64,000 bases of DNA from an uncultured Erythrobacter sp. (GTDB lineage: Bacteria > Pseudomonadota > Alphaproteobacteria > Sphingomonadales > Sphingomonadaceae). Within the stretch, counting starts at the first letter, position 1. The number at the start of each line of letters is the position of its first letter. Shown here piece after piece: positions 52,312 through 62,508 of this stretch. Both the position numbers and the translations under genes were made by a program. Below the pieces are notes generated by a model. It saw nothing but the letters and a program-made list of their open reading frames with translations, made no database searches and was not told the DNA's origin. The stretch spans positions 124,001-188,000 of the forward strand of contig CANKYK010000001.1 in NCBI GenBank assembly GCA_947488155.1, read 5' to 3'.

Positions 52312-54387
52312 TCATTTCAGGCTGGGAAGCCCGGCTTTGAGATCCTCCAGCCACACGTCCGCCACCGCATCCGATGGTGCGCGCCAATCGCCGCGCGGCG
52401 ACAATGCGCCTTGCGAGCTGACCTTTGGCCCATTGGGCAAGGCGCTGCGTTTAAACTGGCTGAAGGCGAAGAAGCGTTTGACGAAACTCTCAAGCCATCC
52501 GGCAATTGTCGCAAGGTCATATTCGTTCTTGCGATTTTCCGGAAAGCCGTCGGGCCATTTACCTGCCTGCGCATCGCGCCACGCATGATAGGCCAGAAAC
52601 GCGATTTTCGACGGACGCTGGCCATAGCGGATGGTGTGGTGCAGGAAAAAGTCGTTGAGTTCATACGGCCCAATCCGCTCCTCTGTGCTTTGGATCGCGC
52701 CATCATCGCCCGCTGGAACCAGCTCTGGCGAGATTTCGGTGCCCAGCACCGCGCCCAAGACATCACTGCAGGCATTGCTGAATTGCTCTGTCTGGATCGT
52801 CCAGCGGATCAAATATTGGATCAGCGTTTTCGGCACGCCCGCATTCACGGCGTAATGGCTCATATGATCGCCAACGCCGTATGTGCACCAGCCCAGCGCC
52901 AGCTCTGACAAATCACCAGTTCCCACGACAAAGCCGGAATGCTGCCCGGCCAATCGGAACAGGTAATCGGTGCGCAGCCCGGCCTGCACATTTTCAAACG
53001 TCACATCGTAGACCGGCTCACCGCCCGCAAACGGGTGCTTCAGATCCTCCAGCATCCGCGTGGCTGCTGGCTTGATGTCGATCTCCTCAGCGGTGATTTC
53101 CATCACCTCCATCAGCTTCCAGGCGTTCGACTTCGTGCTGTCAGAGGTGGCAAAGCCGGGCATAGTGTAGCCGCGAATGGCGGTGCGCGGCATGCCCAGC
53201 CTGTCGCAGGCTTTCGCCGCCACGATCAGAGCATGGGTGCTATCGAGCCCGCCGGAAATGCCGATAATCAATGATTTAGCGTGCGTCGCGGTGATCCGCC
53301 GCATCAGGGCATCGACCTGAATGTTGAACGCTTCGTAGCAATCCTCGTCCAGCGTCTTTGCGTTGTTCGGCACAAATGGGAAGCGGCGTATCGGACGGAT
53401 CAGCCCCTTATCCTGAGCGCCTTCTTCTGAGGCACCAGCATGGTCGAACACGATCCGGCGATAGCTGTCCTCGGGCCGGCCATGCGCCTCTGCCGCGTCG
53501 GCAAAGGTCTGGTTGCGCACCCGCTCTGCCGCAATCCGCTGAGTATCAATATCGACCACGCACAGTTCTGGTTCCAGATCGAAGCGCGTGCTTTCAGCCA
53601 TCAGCCCGCCCAGTTCGTAAATCACGCCCTGCCCATCCCATGCAAGATCGGTGGTGCTTTCGCCGTGACCACTGGCCGAATAGACATAGGCGCAAATCGA
53701 CCGGGCAGAGCTGGATCGGCAGTGCAAATGGCGATCATCCGCACGGCCAATGGTGATCGGCGAGGCGGAAAGATTACACAGTATCTGAGCCCCGGCGAGC
53801 GCAGCCATTGTGCCCGGAGGATTGGGCGCCCAGAAATCTTCGCAAATCTCCACGCCGAATGTGAAGCCGGGAAGGTTGCTGGCGGCAAAGACCATATCCG
53901 TACCGAATGGCACTTCCTCTCCGTTCACCGCGATCCATAGATCTTCGCAGCCGCGCCCATGCGAGAAATAGCGCTTCTCATAAAACTCGCGGTAATTGGG
54001 CAGATAACTTTTCGGGATCACGCCCAGCAATTCGCCATTCGCAATCACTGCGGCGCAATTGTAAACTTTGTCCCCGCGTTTCAGGGGCGCGCCAATCACC
54101 AGCACTGGCGAAAGTTCGCGCGAGGCCTGGATCACCTCGCCCAGCGCTTCTTCCACTCGCACCAGCAGAGCCTGCTGAAGCAGCAGATCATCGATCGCAT
54201 AGGACGACAAGGTAAGCTCTGGATAGACTACCAGATCGACGTTTTGCGCATGCGCCTTCTTCGCCTCGGCGATCACGCCGGCGGTGTTGTAAGCCACATC
54301 GGCCGGGCGCGAACACGGCGTGCAAGTCGCCACCCGCACAAATCCGTGGCTGTGCATGTCGTAAAAAGAATGGCTGCTGGCTGTCAC
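52312..54387 (-). CDS. nadE: Glutamine-dependent NAD(+) synthetase
   Basis: Final step of NAD synthesis: amidation of nicotinate adenine dinucleotide with glutamine-derived ammonia. The N-terminal nitrilase-type glutaminase has VVYPELTLSSYAIDD (Glu), IPKSYLPNYREFYEKRYF (Lys) and GVEICEDFWAPNPPG (nucleophile Cys). The synthetase domain has the P-loop IGISGGLDSTHALIV, VGTGDLSELALGWCTYG and GDHMSHYAVNAGVPKTLI. The GTG at 54387 is preceded by GGAG and gives 691 residues, close to the family length; an ATG at 54453 without ribosome site would add 22. Upstream of amt-mcp on the same strand, 78 bases apart. Confidence 0.95.
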   Translation of the reverse strand: MTASSHSFYDMHSHGFVRVATCTPCSRPADVAYNTAGVIAEAKKAHAQNVDLVVYPELTLSSYAIDDLLLQQALLVRVEEALGEVIQASRELSPVLVIGAPLKRGDKVYNCAAVIANGELLGVIPKSYLPNYREFYEKRYFSHGRGCEDLWIAVNGEEVPFGTDMVFAASNLPGFTFGVEICEDFWAPNPPGTMAALAGAQILCNLSASPITIGRADDRHLHCRSSSARSICAYVYSASGHGESTTDLAWDGQGVIYELGGLMAESTRFDLEPELCVVDIDTQRIAAERVRNQTFADAAEAHGRPEDSYRRIVFDHAGASEEGAQDKGLIRPIRRFPFVPNNAKTLDEDCYEAFNIQVDALMRRITATHAKSLIIGISGGLDSTHALIVAAKACDRLGMPRTAIRGYTMPGFATSDSTKSNAWKLMEVMEITAEEIDIKPAATRMLEDLKHPFAGGEPVYDVTFENVQAGLRTDYLFRLAGQHSGFVVGTGDLSELALGWCTYGVGDHMSHYAVNAGVPKTLIQYLIRWTIQTEQFSNACSDVLGAVLGTEISPELVPAGDDGAIQSTEERIGPYELNDFFLHHTIRYGQRPSKIAFLAYHAWRDAQAGKWPDGFPENRKNEYDLATIAGWLESFVKRFFAFSQFKRSALPNGPKVSSQGALSPRGDWRAPSDAVADVWLEDLKAGLPSLK

Positions 54388-54615
54388 GTGGGCACGCTCC
54401 AAGATAGTGTCTGGCGCACCCTTTAGCGGTTTATCACCGCGCATCAAAGGCATGAGAGATGCGGCTGGGTTAAGGTGCGCAAAGTTTCGCTATTCTCACT
54501 AGCAGCGAAAATGAACCCGCTGTCGCATTCGCGATGGTTGCACGCGGCGCAAACATGCCCCACTTCATAGCGCACGGGTCAGAACGACACCCCTCCCAGC
54601 TAAGGAGCACATAGA

Positions 54616-55470
54616 ATGGCCGATCCCACCTACACCCCGCCAGAAGTCTGGACCAATGACAGCGAAAATGGCGGACGTTTCGCCAGCATCAACCGCCCGA
54701 CCGCCGGTGCGCGCGAAACGAAGGAATTGCCGCAGGGCGACAATCCGTTTCAGTTATACTCGCTGGCGACGCCCAATGGGGTGAAGGCAACGATCATGTT
54801 GGAGGAGCTGCTGGAGGCAGGCCACACTGGCGCAGAATATGACGCCTACACCGTGAACATCGGCGAAGGCGTGCAATTCACCAGCGGCTTTGTGGAGATC
54901 AACCCGAACTCAAAGATCCCAGCCCTACTCGATAAGAGTGGCGATACGCCATTTCGTGTGTTCGAATCGGCCGCCATTCTGGTCCATCTCGCGGAGAAAT
55001 TCGGCGCGTTCTTGCCCACCGAACCGGCCGCGCGCGCAGAAGTGATGAGCTGGCTGTTCTGGCAGGTTGGAACCGGCCCGTTCATCGGCGGCGGCTTTGG
55101 CCATTTCTACGCCTATGCCCCAGAGAAATACGAATATCCGATCAATCGATATGCTATGGAAACGAAGCGGATTTTCGATGTCGCTGACCAGCGCCTGGCC
55201 GAAAACCGCTTCCTTGGCGGCGATGAATACACCATCGCAGATATGGCCAATTACCCATGGCTTGCGCCGTTCGTCGAAGGCAAAATCTACAATGAAGCCA
55301 AGACCTTCCTATCGATTGATGAGTATAAGAATGTCGCCCGCTGGGTGGAGGAAATCTCCGCTCGTCCGGCCGTGAAGCGGGGCCGGATCGTCAACAAAGT
55401 CTGGGGCGAAGAAAATGAGCAGCTGCTAGAGCGTCACTCGGCAGCAGACTTTGAAGGCAAGGCAATCTGA
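54616..55470 (+). CDS. yghU: YghU-like glutathione-dependent disulfide-bond oxidoreductase
   Basis: A 284-residue nu-class GST. NGVKATIMLEELLEAG, ITP-like INPNSKIPALLD and FESAAILVHLAEKFGAFLPT form the GSH site, and the helical domain has SWLFWQVGTGPFIGGGFGHF and YTIADMANYPWLAPF. YghU/YfcG proteins reduce small disulfides such as 2-hydroxyethyl disulfide. An AAGGAG site precedes the ATG. A terminator follows the gene. Confidence 0.92.
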   Translation: MADPTYTPPEVWTNDSENGGRFASINRPTAGARETKELPQGDNPFQLYSLATPNGVKATIMLEELLEAGHTGAEYDAYTVNIGEGVQFTSGFVEINPNSKIPALLDKSGDTPFRVFESAAILVHLAEKFGAFLPTEPAARAEVMSWLFWQVGTGPFIGGGFGHFYAYAPEKYEYPINRYAMETKRIFDVADQRLAENRFLGGDEYTIADMANYPWLAPFVEGKIYNEAKTFLSIDEYKNVARWVEEISARPAVKRGRIVNKVWGEENEQLLERHSAADFEGKAI

Positions 55471-55486
55471 CTGGCTGAAGCGACAA

Positions 55487-55523
55487 AAGGGGCGCACAGG
55501 TAAAAATGTGCCTCGCGCCCCTT
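55487..55523 (+). terminator. Terminator after the yghU-like gene
   Basis: AAGGGGCGC (55487-55495) pairs with GCGCCCCTT (55515-55523), with an inner CACA/TGTG helix. It separates the GST gene from the tRNA gene 37 bases further on. Confidence 0.7.
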
Positions 55524-55560
55524 CACATATAAAATGGCGGCGCTATATAGCGCGCTCTGC

Positions 55561-55635
55561 TGGGGTGTGGCCAAGTGGTAAGGCACCGCTTTTTGGTAGC
55601 GGCATTCGTAGGTTCGATCCCTACCACCCCAGCCA
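55561..55635 (+). tRNA. tRNA-Gln (anticodon TTG)
   Basis: The cloverleaf is complete: acceptor TGGGGTG (55561-55567) with CACCCCA (55625-55631), discriminator G and encoded CCA; D arm GCC/GGC; anticodon stem CCGCT/AGCGG with loop TTTTGGT, anticodon TTG; T loop TTCGATC. The only tRNA gene seen in the window. An AT-rich TATATA stretch 14-19 bases upstream may be its -10. Confidence 0.97.
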
Positions 55636-55706
55636 TTTTCCTTGCCCAAATCGTTGAAGTTGAGCGCCGCACTTGGCGCTAGATACGCGTTCATTTGCAT
55701 AGCATC

Positions 55707-56384
55707 TTAGCGCAGCTCCAATGGCTCCTGCGGATTGTTCGGTTCCAGGATCATCTCATTGGTCTGATTATCAACCCGGTAGGATGCGAGCCGCGACAAC
55801 AGGTTCATGCCGATCACATTGGTATTGCCCAGACTGGGCGCGATCACCACGTCGAGCCCGCGCGCAGCCACATTGCCAAAGCGCAGCTCGTCTATCGTGC
55901 CTAGCTCTGCCTCGACCGGCCCGTTCGCTGTACCAATCGTCACCGGTAGGCCGCCCGTGCGCGGCTCTATCCCTGCCTGATCCGCCAGACCTTGCGATAT
56001 TGCGGTTAGCGTCGCGCCGGTATCGACCAGAAAATTGGCAGGCACTCCGTTCAGCTCCGCGCGCAGCCAGAAATGCCCATCTTGGCTGATCGGAATACGG
56101 GTCTCCCCGCCCTCCACCACTTGCTGTGGCAGGCCAAGCTGCGGCACGGCCACTTCAATGCGAGGGTCAAAGCGCGACAGCTGAATGATGACGGTGCACA
56201 AAATACCGACGAGCACCAAAGTGCTGCCCGCGCGCACAAATTTGCCAAACGCGACCTCGCGGCGGATCATCAGTGAGCCGAGCACACCGGCCATCACCGC
56301 CGCGACCGCAAGCATCAGCAATTCCGAGCGCGGAATGGCAGTGAACGCGCCAGCGATATTGGCGAAGAGGTTGTCGAGGCTCAT
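55707..56384 (-). CDS. Membrane-anchored retropepsin-like aspartic protease (TIGR02281 type)
   Basis: A 225-residue protein: two N-terminal transmembrane helices (residues 17-40 and 54-74 roughly) and a periplasmic single-lobe aspartic protease domain with active site FLVDTGATLTAIS and the family segments DGHFWLRAELNG and VIGMNLLSRL. It would act as a homodimer at the inner membrane; substrates are unknown. Start ATG at 56384. Confidence 0.86.
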   Translation of the reverse strand: MSLDNLFANIAGAFTAIPRSELLMLAVAAVMAGVLGSLMIRREVAFGKFVRAGSTLVLVGILCTVIIQLSRFDPRIEVAVPQLGLPQQVVEGGETRIPISQDGHFWLRAELNGVPANFLVDTGATLTAISQGLADQAGIEPRTGGLPVTIGTANGPVEAELGTIDELRFGNVAARGLDVVIAPSLGNTNVIGMNLLSRLASYRVDNQTNEMILEPNNPQEPLELR

Positions 56385-56451
56385 TGCTCCTAAACATAGG
56401 AACAATTGGCATGCTTTTCCATGAACGAGCGCATGCGCGCGCCCTGCGCCT

Positions 56452-57402
56452 CTAGCTGAGCATCTTCGCCGCTAAGGCTCGCCCAGATAGAAACGCGCCC
56501 TCAACGCGCGGGCTGTGCAGATAATCTCCAGCGATTCCAATTCGTTTGTCCGCGTCATAGCGCGCTGGCTCACCCGCGACGGGCTGCGCCATGGCATAAA
56601 GCCAGCGGTGCGCGGTCAAATGGATTGGTTTTGCAGGTGTAGCCCCGGTCTTCGCGAAGAAATCAGCGAGCAAAATCTCGGCCACCTCCTCCTTAGGCAG
56701 GTCGAGCAATTCGTGGCTGCGCACCGGGTTGGCGTGCAGCACCCAGCATTCGCGCCCGGTTCTTTCGGGCTTGGCCGAATTGCGCGCGGCCCAGGAGATT
56801 CCCGCCGCCGGATCGCGCAAGCAGTCCTCCTCAAGGGCTAGCTTTTGCTCAAACGCCGCCATCACTGCCCAACACGGCACGGATTGCACTTGCGATGCGG
56901 CAGCGGCCAGTTCTGATGCCACCTCGGACAGCAGGACGCTCGCTTGCTCAGCCGGAACCGCGCAAACAACCGCATCTGCGACAAAGCTCTTGCCGTCTGC
57001 TTCCAGCTTCCAGCGGTCACCGTTGCGGTGCAGGCGTTCAATCCGCATACGCCACTCGACGCCAAGCGCCCTGGCCATCGCGCGGATCGGGCCATTCATC
57101 CCCGGCGTACCAACAAAGGCATCGTCACCTGCCGCGGGCCAAGACGCGGCCACGCCCAGCTCCTGCCACTCGCGCACGGCCTCTTTGAAGGCAGCATCGC
57201 GCGCAGTGAAGAACTGCGCACCGTGATCAAAGCCAACCGTTTCGCCAGCAATCTCTGCGCGTCTGGCGGCCATACGCCCACCGGGGCCGCGTCCTTTGTC
57301 AAAGATCATGACCTGCTTGCCCGCCGCCGCCAATTGCGCAGCGCAGCTAAGCCCAGCCATGCCAGCGCCAATGATTGCGACGGTTTCAATTGAATGTGCC
57401 AT
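56452..57402 (-). CDS. FAD-dependent NAD(P)-binding oxidoreductase (renalase-like)
   Basis: A 316-residue flavoprotein. N-terminal Rossmann motif VAIIGAGMAGLSCAAQLAAA, then the FAD segment IFDKGRGPGGRMAARR and GFDHGAQFF; the C-terminal GIAGDYLHSPRVEGAFLSGR also contacts FAD. The pattern is that of bacterial renalase-like oxidases that correct isomeric NAD(P)H, or of deoxyribodipyrimidine-neighbour flavoproteins. Lies downstream of egtD by 64 bases; a link to ergothioneine is not shown. Confidence 0.87.
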   Translation of the reverse strand: MAHSIETVAIIGAGMAGLSCAAQLAAAGKQVMIFDKGRGPGGRMAARRAEIAGETVGFDHGAQFFTARDAAFKEAVREWQELGVAASWPAAGDDAFVGTPGMNGPIRAMARALGVEWRMRIERLHRNGDRWKLEADGKSFVADAVVCAVPAEQASVLLSEVASELAAAASQVQSVPCWAVMAAFEQKLALEEDCLRDPAAGISWAARNSAKPERTGRECWVLHANPVRSHELLDLPKEEVAEILLADFFAKTGATPAKPIHLTAHRWLYAMAQPVAGEPARYDADKRIGIAGDYLHSPRVEGAFLSGRALAAKMLS

Positions 57403-57466
57403 GGCGGGGTAACGCGCGGGCGCGCCTTTCGGTTTCGAAGGAAATGATGGGCTTGTTAGAAAGCGC

Positions 57467-58453
57467 TTAAGGGGCCGATTTTGGCGGCTTAGCCTCTGCC
57501 AGGATCAGCGAGAAACGCTCCTCACTATCGAGCCAGCGCTGCTGCGGGTCCCATCCACTCGCCAGCAGTAGCATGTTCGCCGTGCGACGATTGAACTTAT
57601 GGCTGTTTTCGGTGTGGATGGTCTCGCCCCGCGTCATCGCAAAACGGTTGCCTGATACCGTGAAAGATAGGTCGCTTTGCGCGACCAGATGCATTTCAAT
57701 ACGCGCAAAATCATCGTTCCAGCGCGCCTCATGCGCGAAGGCTTGCGTTGGAATATTGCTGTCCAACTCTCGGTTAATCCGGCGCAGCAAATTTAAGTTG
57801 AACTCCGCCGTCACCCCGGCGGCATCATCATAGGCATCGATCAAGACCCCGCGATCCTTGATCAGATCCATACCGATCAGCAGGCGCGCGCCCTCACCCA
57901 ATGTCTCACGCATATTGCGCAGCAGATCGACCGCAGTACGCGGCACCATATTGCCAATCGTCGAACCAGGAAAAAAGCCAAGTTTCGGCGGTCCAGAGAC
58001 CGCATCGGGCAGTGCAACCTGCCGCATAAAATCAGCCTCTACCGGATGGACCGGCAGACCGGGAAATTTCGCCGCCAGATCAGCCGCCGCCGCGCGCAGA
58101 AAATCGCCTGAAATATCGAGCGGGACATAAGCGCTCGGATCAATCGCAGAGAGCAGCAGAGGTGTTTTCACCGAGCTGCCCGAGCCAAATTCCACCACTG
58201 CGCGGCCCGGCCCGATCAGCTCAGCAAACTCTGCGCCTCGACTTTGCAATATCTCAGTCTCGGCGCGGGTCGGATAATATTCCGGGATCTGAGTGATGTC
58301 TTCGAACAATTGCGACCCGGCATCATCATACAGCCAGCGCGCAGAAATTGCCTTTTGCGGCTGCAACAGCCCGGCCAGAACATCGCTGCGAAACGCAGTA
58401 TCGACCCCATCATCATCGCGGTTCACGAGCGCAATGCCTTCTTGAGAACTCAT
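57467..58453 (-). CDS. egtD: L-histidine N-alpha-methyltransferase EgtD
   Basis: SAM-dependent trimethylation of histidine to hercynine, first step of ergothioneine synthesis. The 328-residue protein has YDDAGSQLFEDITQIPEYYP, VVEFGSGSSVKTPLLL (SAM loop), GFFPGSTIGNM and the C-terminal MTRGETIHTENSHKF. ATG at 58453, with GAGGA 7 bases upstream, follows the egtB stop by 15 bases: a two-gene egtB-egtD operon. Confidence 0.94.
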   Translation of the reverse strand: MSSQEGIALVNRDDDGVDTAFRSDVLAGLLQPQKAISARWLYDDAGSQLFEDITQIPEYYPTRAETEILQSRGAEFAELIGPGRAVVEFGSGSSVKTPLLLSAIDPSAYVPLDISGDFLRAAAADLAAKFPGLPVHPVEADFMRQVALPDAVSGPPKLGFFPGSTIGNMVPRTAVDLLRNMRETLGEGARLLIGMDLIKDRGVLIDAYDDAAGVTAEFNLNLLRRINRELDSNIPTQAFAHEARWNDDFARIEMHLVAQSDLSFTVSGNRFAMTRGETIHTENSHKFNRRTANMLLLASGWDPQQRWLDSEERFSLILAEAKPPKSAP

Positions 58454-58468
58454 CAATTATCCTCAGTA

Positions 58469-59779
58469 CTAAATATCTTTGGCAAGGCGCAGACCGGTAA
58501 ACTGCCAGCGCTGATGCGGGTAGAAGAAATTGCGATAGGACGCGCGCGAATGACCGCGCACAGTCGCGCAGCTGGCGCCTTTCAGAACGAACTGACCGCT
58601 CATGAATTTGCCGTTGTATTCGCCGACCGCGCCGGTGGCGGGCGCAAAGCGCGGATACGGCAGATAGGCCGAACGCGTGAATTGCCAGCAATCACCGAAC
58701 AGCGCCTCTCCGCCATACTGAGCCGGAGCATGGGCACCGTCCAGTTGGTTACCGGACGAGGCATCATGAGCAGGCGCGCTCCCCTCCCCATCCTGGCCGC
58801 GCGCAATCGCCTCCCATTCGAATTCCGTCGGCAGGCGCATATTCGCCCAACTGGCAAAGGCATCCGCCTCAAAATAGGAAATATGGGTGACCGGCGCATC
58901 CGGATCGCGCGACTGCCAGCCTTGATGGGTGAAATGCTCAGCCGCGCCGTCTCGCTCGCGCCAATAGAGCGGAGTGGCGATGGCGTTCTCGCGCGCCCAG
59001 GCCCAGCCGTCTGAGAGCCACAAAGATGCGGCGGTGTAGCCGCCATCGGCGATAAAGTCGTCCCACTGACGGTTTGTCACCAGGCGCCGCGACATAGCGA
59101 ACGGCTCCAGCAGTACGCGGTGTCTTGGCCCCTCATTGTCGAATGCAAATCCGGCGCTCTCTTCGTGATCATGTCCGATCAGAGCAATGCCGCCGGGATG
59201 CTCATTCCAGCCTGCATCTGCCACGCCGCCCGCACCGCCGGCGGACATCGCGGCCTCTGGCGAACCATCCCACATCGCGGGCCCAAGCGGATTTTGGAAC
59301 AGCGCATGTTTTATATCGGTCAGCAGCAATTCGATATGTTGCTGCTCATGCGCGATGCCTAGCACGACCAGATCGGCGTGCTTTGGATCAGCTATCAGCG
59401 GCTCCATCGCTTGGTCCACTGCGCGGCGCCAATCGCGGATTTCCTTTAGTGTGGGCCGCGACAAAGCGCCGCGAGAAAAGCGGGCAATCCGCTCCCCCTC
59501 CGCCTCATAATAAGAGTTGAACAGGAAAGGCCAGTTTTCGTTGTAGAGCGAGTAACCCGGCGCATAGTCACGCAGCAGGAAAGTCTCCCAGAACCAATTG
59601 GTGTGCGCCAAATGCCATTTCGCCGGCGAGGCGTCCTCCATGGATTGCACCGTCGCATCGGCATCCGACAGGCGCTCGGTCACCGCCTCCATCAACGCCC
59701 GGGTGGAGCAATATTGCTCGACCAATGGCGGGCGAGCTTCAGCCTTGCGTAAATTCTGATCCGGCGATGTCAGCGACAC
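58469..59779 (-). CDS. egtB: Hercynine/gamma-glutamylcysteine sulfoxide synthase EgtB
   Basis: Iron-dependent C-S bond formation between hercynine and a thiol, using O2. The 436-residue protein has a DinB-like domain with AKWHLAHTNWFWE (His56/His59) and AHEQQHIELLLTD (His144, His148), giving the three-His iron site, then an FGE-sulfatase domain (RLPTEFEWEAIARG, CWQFTRSAYLPYP, RGHSRASYRNFFYP). The GTG at 59779 is preceded by GGGAGG at ideal spacing; longer frames have no support. Makes an ergothioneine operon with egtD. EgtC/EgtE are not seen here, so the thiol donor and lyase are open. Confidence 0.93.
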   Translation of the reverse strand: MSLTSPDQNLRKAEARPPLVEQYCSTRALMEAVTERLSDADATVQSMEDASPAKWHLAHTNWFWETFLLRDYAPGYSLYNENWPFLFNSYYEAEGERIARFSRGALSRPTLKEIRDWRRAVDQAMEPLIADPKHADLVVLGIAHEQQHIELLLTDIKHALFQNPLGPAMWDGSPEAAMSAGGAGGVADAGWNEHPGGIALIGHDHEESAGFAFDNEGPRHRVLLEPFAMSRRLVTNRQWDDFIADGGYTAASLWLSDGWAWARENAIATPLYWRERDGAAEHFTHQGWQSRDPDAPVTHISYFEADAFASWANMRLPTEFEWEAIARGQDGEGSAPAHDASSGNQLDGAHAPAQYGGEALFGDCWQFTRSAYLPYPRFAPATGAVGEYNGKFMSGQFVLKGASCATVRGHSRASYRNFFYPHQRWQFTGLRLAKDI

Positions 59780-59891
59780 GCGCGCCTCCCAAATTGCGAA
59801 CGTTTCCAACCGCTCAGCAATGGCGCAATGCCCGAAACCTGTGAAAATTAAAAGGCGTGGGTCGCAACAATAGGTTGCAAGCTCTCTGGGC

Positions 59892-60953
59892 TTAGGCCGC
59901 CATACGCACGCGGTTGCGCCCCGCGCCCTTCGCATCATACAGCGCCGTATCCGCGCGGGCGAACAGTTTAAGCGGTGCGTCGCCAGAGACAAGGGTGGTG
60001 AAACCCACGCTGACCGTTACCGGGGGCTTCTGATCAATCACGGTGCCCATGGAAATCGCCAGTCGCAAACGTTCGGAAATGATCCGCGTATAGGTATCGT
60101 CAGCACCGGGGACGATCCAGACGAATTCCTCACCTCCGACCCGGCCAACAACATCGCCTTCACGCGCTTGTTCCATGGCGATTTTGGCCACCTCTTGCAG
60201 CACCCGGTCACCATGCGGATGGCCATGAGTGTCGTTGACCAATTTAAAGTGATCAATGTCAAACAGGATCAGTGAAAGCGGCTGGCCGATCTTCTGAGAA
60301 TGCACCACCTGTTGGTCGAGCACCGCCATCACCCGGCGACGATTGGCCAGCCCGGTAAGCGGATCGGTCTCTGCCAACTTTCGAGCAACGCTGGCCTCCT
60401 GCAGGGCAGACACACGTGACCGTTCCAGCTTGCGTTCACGCTGAACCTGGTCGGTCACGTCGCGAACCACGGCGACAACGCGCGCTACCTCGCCAGAGCC
60501 ATTCTGGAGATTGCAGGCCTGAACCGAGATCGAGCGCGGCATGCCATCATAGCCGTGTATATCGTAATACAGCTCGTAAGGGCCAATCTCTTTGCTGCGC
60601 GCAGCCACTTGGCCAACAAGATCGATGTCATTGGCGAACAAGAGGGTTTCCGCGTCGCCATCGACGAATTCTTCATCCTTGACCATGCCAAACAGCGCCC
60701 GCATGCCATCGGACCATTGTTGTACGCCATTCGCCGGATTATATTGCCAAATACCAAGATCAGCGATGCTTTCAGCCATGCGCACTGTCCGCAGGAGCTC
60801 GCTCATTCGCTCCCCGCGATCGCGGGCGATGCGAGCGGCAAAGCGGGTTTCGCGGCGTGCATTCACGGTGGCCACGACGAACACCATCGCGACCACACCC
60901 AATAATATGCAGGCGGCAAGAAGCGCGTTATTTCCCACTTCCCCGACTAGCAT
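59892..60953 (-). CDS. Membrane-anchored PAS-GGDEF diguanylate cyclase
   Basis: A 353-residue protein: one N-terminal transmembrane helix (NNALLAACILLGVVAMVFVV), a short coiled linker, a PAS domain (ESIADLGIWQYNPANGVQQW) with PAC-like tail, then GGDEF. The catalytic motif is intact (VGGEEFVWI), and the inhibitory I-site RxxD is present as REGD exactly five residues before it. It should make cyclic di-GMP with feedback inhibition. The PilZ protein at 0.6-0.9 kb is a possible receptor, though distant. Confidence 0.92.
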   Translation of the reverse strand: MLVGEVGNNALLAACILLGVVAMVFVVATVNARRETRFAARIARDRGERMSELLRTVRMAESIADLGIWQYNPANGVQQWSDGMRALFGMVKDEEFVDGDAETLLFANDIDLVGQVAARSKEIGPYELYYDIHGYDGMPRSISVQACNLQNGSGEVARVVAVVRDVTDQVQRERKLERSRVSALQEASVARKLAETDPLTGLANRRRVMAVLDQQVVHSQKIGQPLSLILFDIDHFKLVNDTHGHPHGDRVLQEVAKIAMEQAREGDVVGRVGGEEFVWIVPGADDTYTRIISERLRLAISMGTVIDQKPPVTVSVGFTTLVSGDAPLKLFARADTALYDAKGAGRNRVRMAA

Positions 60954-61134
60954 GCCAGCCCCGTGATGTGCCCTCGATCCATAACCGCGGGGGGTTAGCG
61001 GGTAAGGGTCAACCGCTTCGCTGTGGCAGCATCAGGATTTCCACGTAACCGGCGGCTCAGCACGCTTAGCGCGGCAAGCAAAACTCTTGATACTTCGGCT
61101 GAACCGGCGAAAACCTGATCAGAATGGCAAGCGC

Positions 61135-62508
61135 CTACGCTGCGTTGGCTTGGCGCCCGACGATCTCTTGATTGAGCATTTCGGCGAGCAAGAATGCCAG
61201 CTCCAACGACTGCTCCGCATTTAGGCGCGGATCGCAATGCGTGTGATAGCGATCGCCCAAGCGTTCATCCGTGATCGCCACGGCGCCGCCGACGCATTCG
61301 GTCACATCCTGACCGGTCATCTCAATATGGATGCCACCAGGATGCGTGCCCTCTGCGCGGTGCACATCGAAGAAGCCCTTCACCTCGGTAAGGATCCGGT
61401 CAAATGGCCGCGTTTTAAATCCGGTTTCAGACTTCACGACATTGCCGTGCATCGGATCACAGCTCCACACCACTGGGTGACCTTCGCGCTCAACCGCGCG
61501 GACTAGCTTCGGCAGGCCTTCGGTAACCTTGTCGTGGCCAAAGCGAGAGATCAGCGTGATCCGGCCCGCTTCACGCGCCGGGTTCAAGATGTCGAGCAAT
61601 TCAATAAGAGCATCAGGCTCCAGGCTCGGCCCGCATTTCATGCCCAGCGGATTGCCAATGCCGCGTGCAAATTCGATATGCGCGCTGCCTGGAAAACGGG
61701 TGCGGTCGCCAATCCACAGCATGTGCGCACTGGTCGCAAACCATTGACCAGTCAGCGAATCTTGCCGAGTGAGCGCTTGCTCATACGGCAACAACAGGCC
61801 TTCGTGGCTAGTGTAAAAGCTGGTGCCCTGCAATTGTGGGACCGTTGCGGGATCAACCCCGCATGCCTCCATAAAATCGAGCGACTCGCCAATTCGGTCG
61901 GCCATCTGTGCGAACTTATCGGTCCACGGCGTACGCCCCATAAAGTCGAGCGTCCATTGGTGGACCTGGCGCAGATTGGCATAGCCACCGCCCGCAAAGG
62001 CGCGCAGCAGGTTGAGCGTTGCCGCAGCCTGAGAATAGGCGCGCACCATACGGCCCGGATCATTGCGACGCTGGACCGGATCAAATTCGATCCCATTGAT
62101 GTTGTCACCAAAATAGCTCGGCAGGGTCACATCGCCGACTGTCTCTGTGTCGGACGAGCGCGGCTTGGCAAACTGGCCCGCCATCCGCCCGACCTTGATC
62201 ACAGGATGCTTGCTAGCGAAGGTCATCACCACCGCCATTTGTAGCAATGCACGAAAGGTATCGCGGATGTTGTTCGGGTGGAACTCAGCAAAGCTTTCCG
62301 CGCAATCGCCGCCTTGCAGCAGGAACGCCTTTCCATTGGCAACGTCTGCCAAATCCGATTTCAGCGCGCGCGCCTCCCCGGCGAAAACAAGCGGCGGATA
62401 GGCCGCCAATGTCGCCTCTGCCTCAGCAAGCTCTGACAAATCCTCATACTTCGGCAAGTGCTTTGCTTCGTGAGACTTCCAGCTTTCAGGGGACCAATTG
62501 TTTGACAC
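61135..62508 (-). CDS. aroG: Class II 3-deoxy-7-phosphoheptulonate synthase
   Basis: Condenses phosphoenolpyruvate and erythrose 4-phosphate, first step of the shikimate pathway. The 457-residue plant-like class II enzyme has [38 protein letters not shown] (metal Cys), [35 protein letters not shown] and [11 protein letters not shown]. The GTG at 62508 ([10 protein letters not shown]) aligns with the usual start of the family; an upstream GTG at 62562 is unlikely. Stand-alone. Confidence 0.94.
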   Translation of the reverse strand: MSNNWSPESWKSHEAKHLPKYEDLSELAEAEATLAAYPPLVFAGEARALKSDLADVANGKAFLLQGGDCAESFAEFHPNNIRDTFRALLQMAVVMTFASKHPVIKVGRMAGQFAKPRSSDTETVGDVTLPSYFGDNINGIEFDPVQRRNDPGRMVRAYSQAAATLNLLRAFAGGGYANLRQVHQWTLDFMGRTPWTDKFAQMADRIGESLDFMEACGVDPATVPQLQGTSFYTSHEGLLLPYEQALTRQDSLTGQWFATSAHMLWIGDRTRFPGSAHIEFARGIGNPLGMKCGPSLEPDALIELLDILNPAREAGRITLISRFGHDKVTEGLPKLVRAVEREGHPVVWSCDPMHGNVVKSETGFKTRPFDRILTEVKGFFDVHRAEGTHPGGIHIEMTGQDVTECVGGAVAITDERLGDRYHTHCDPRLNAEQSLELAFLLAEMLNQEIVGRQANAA

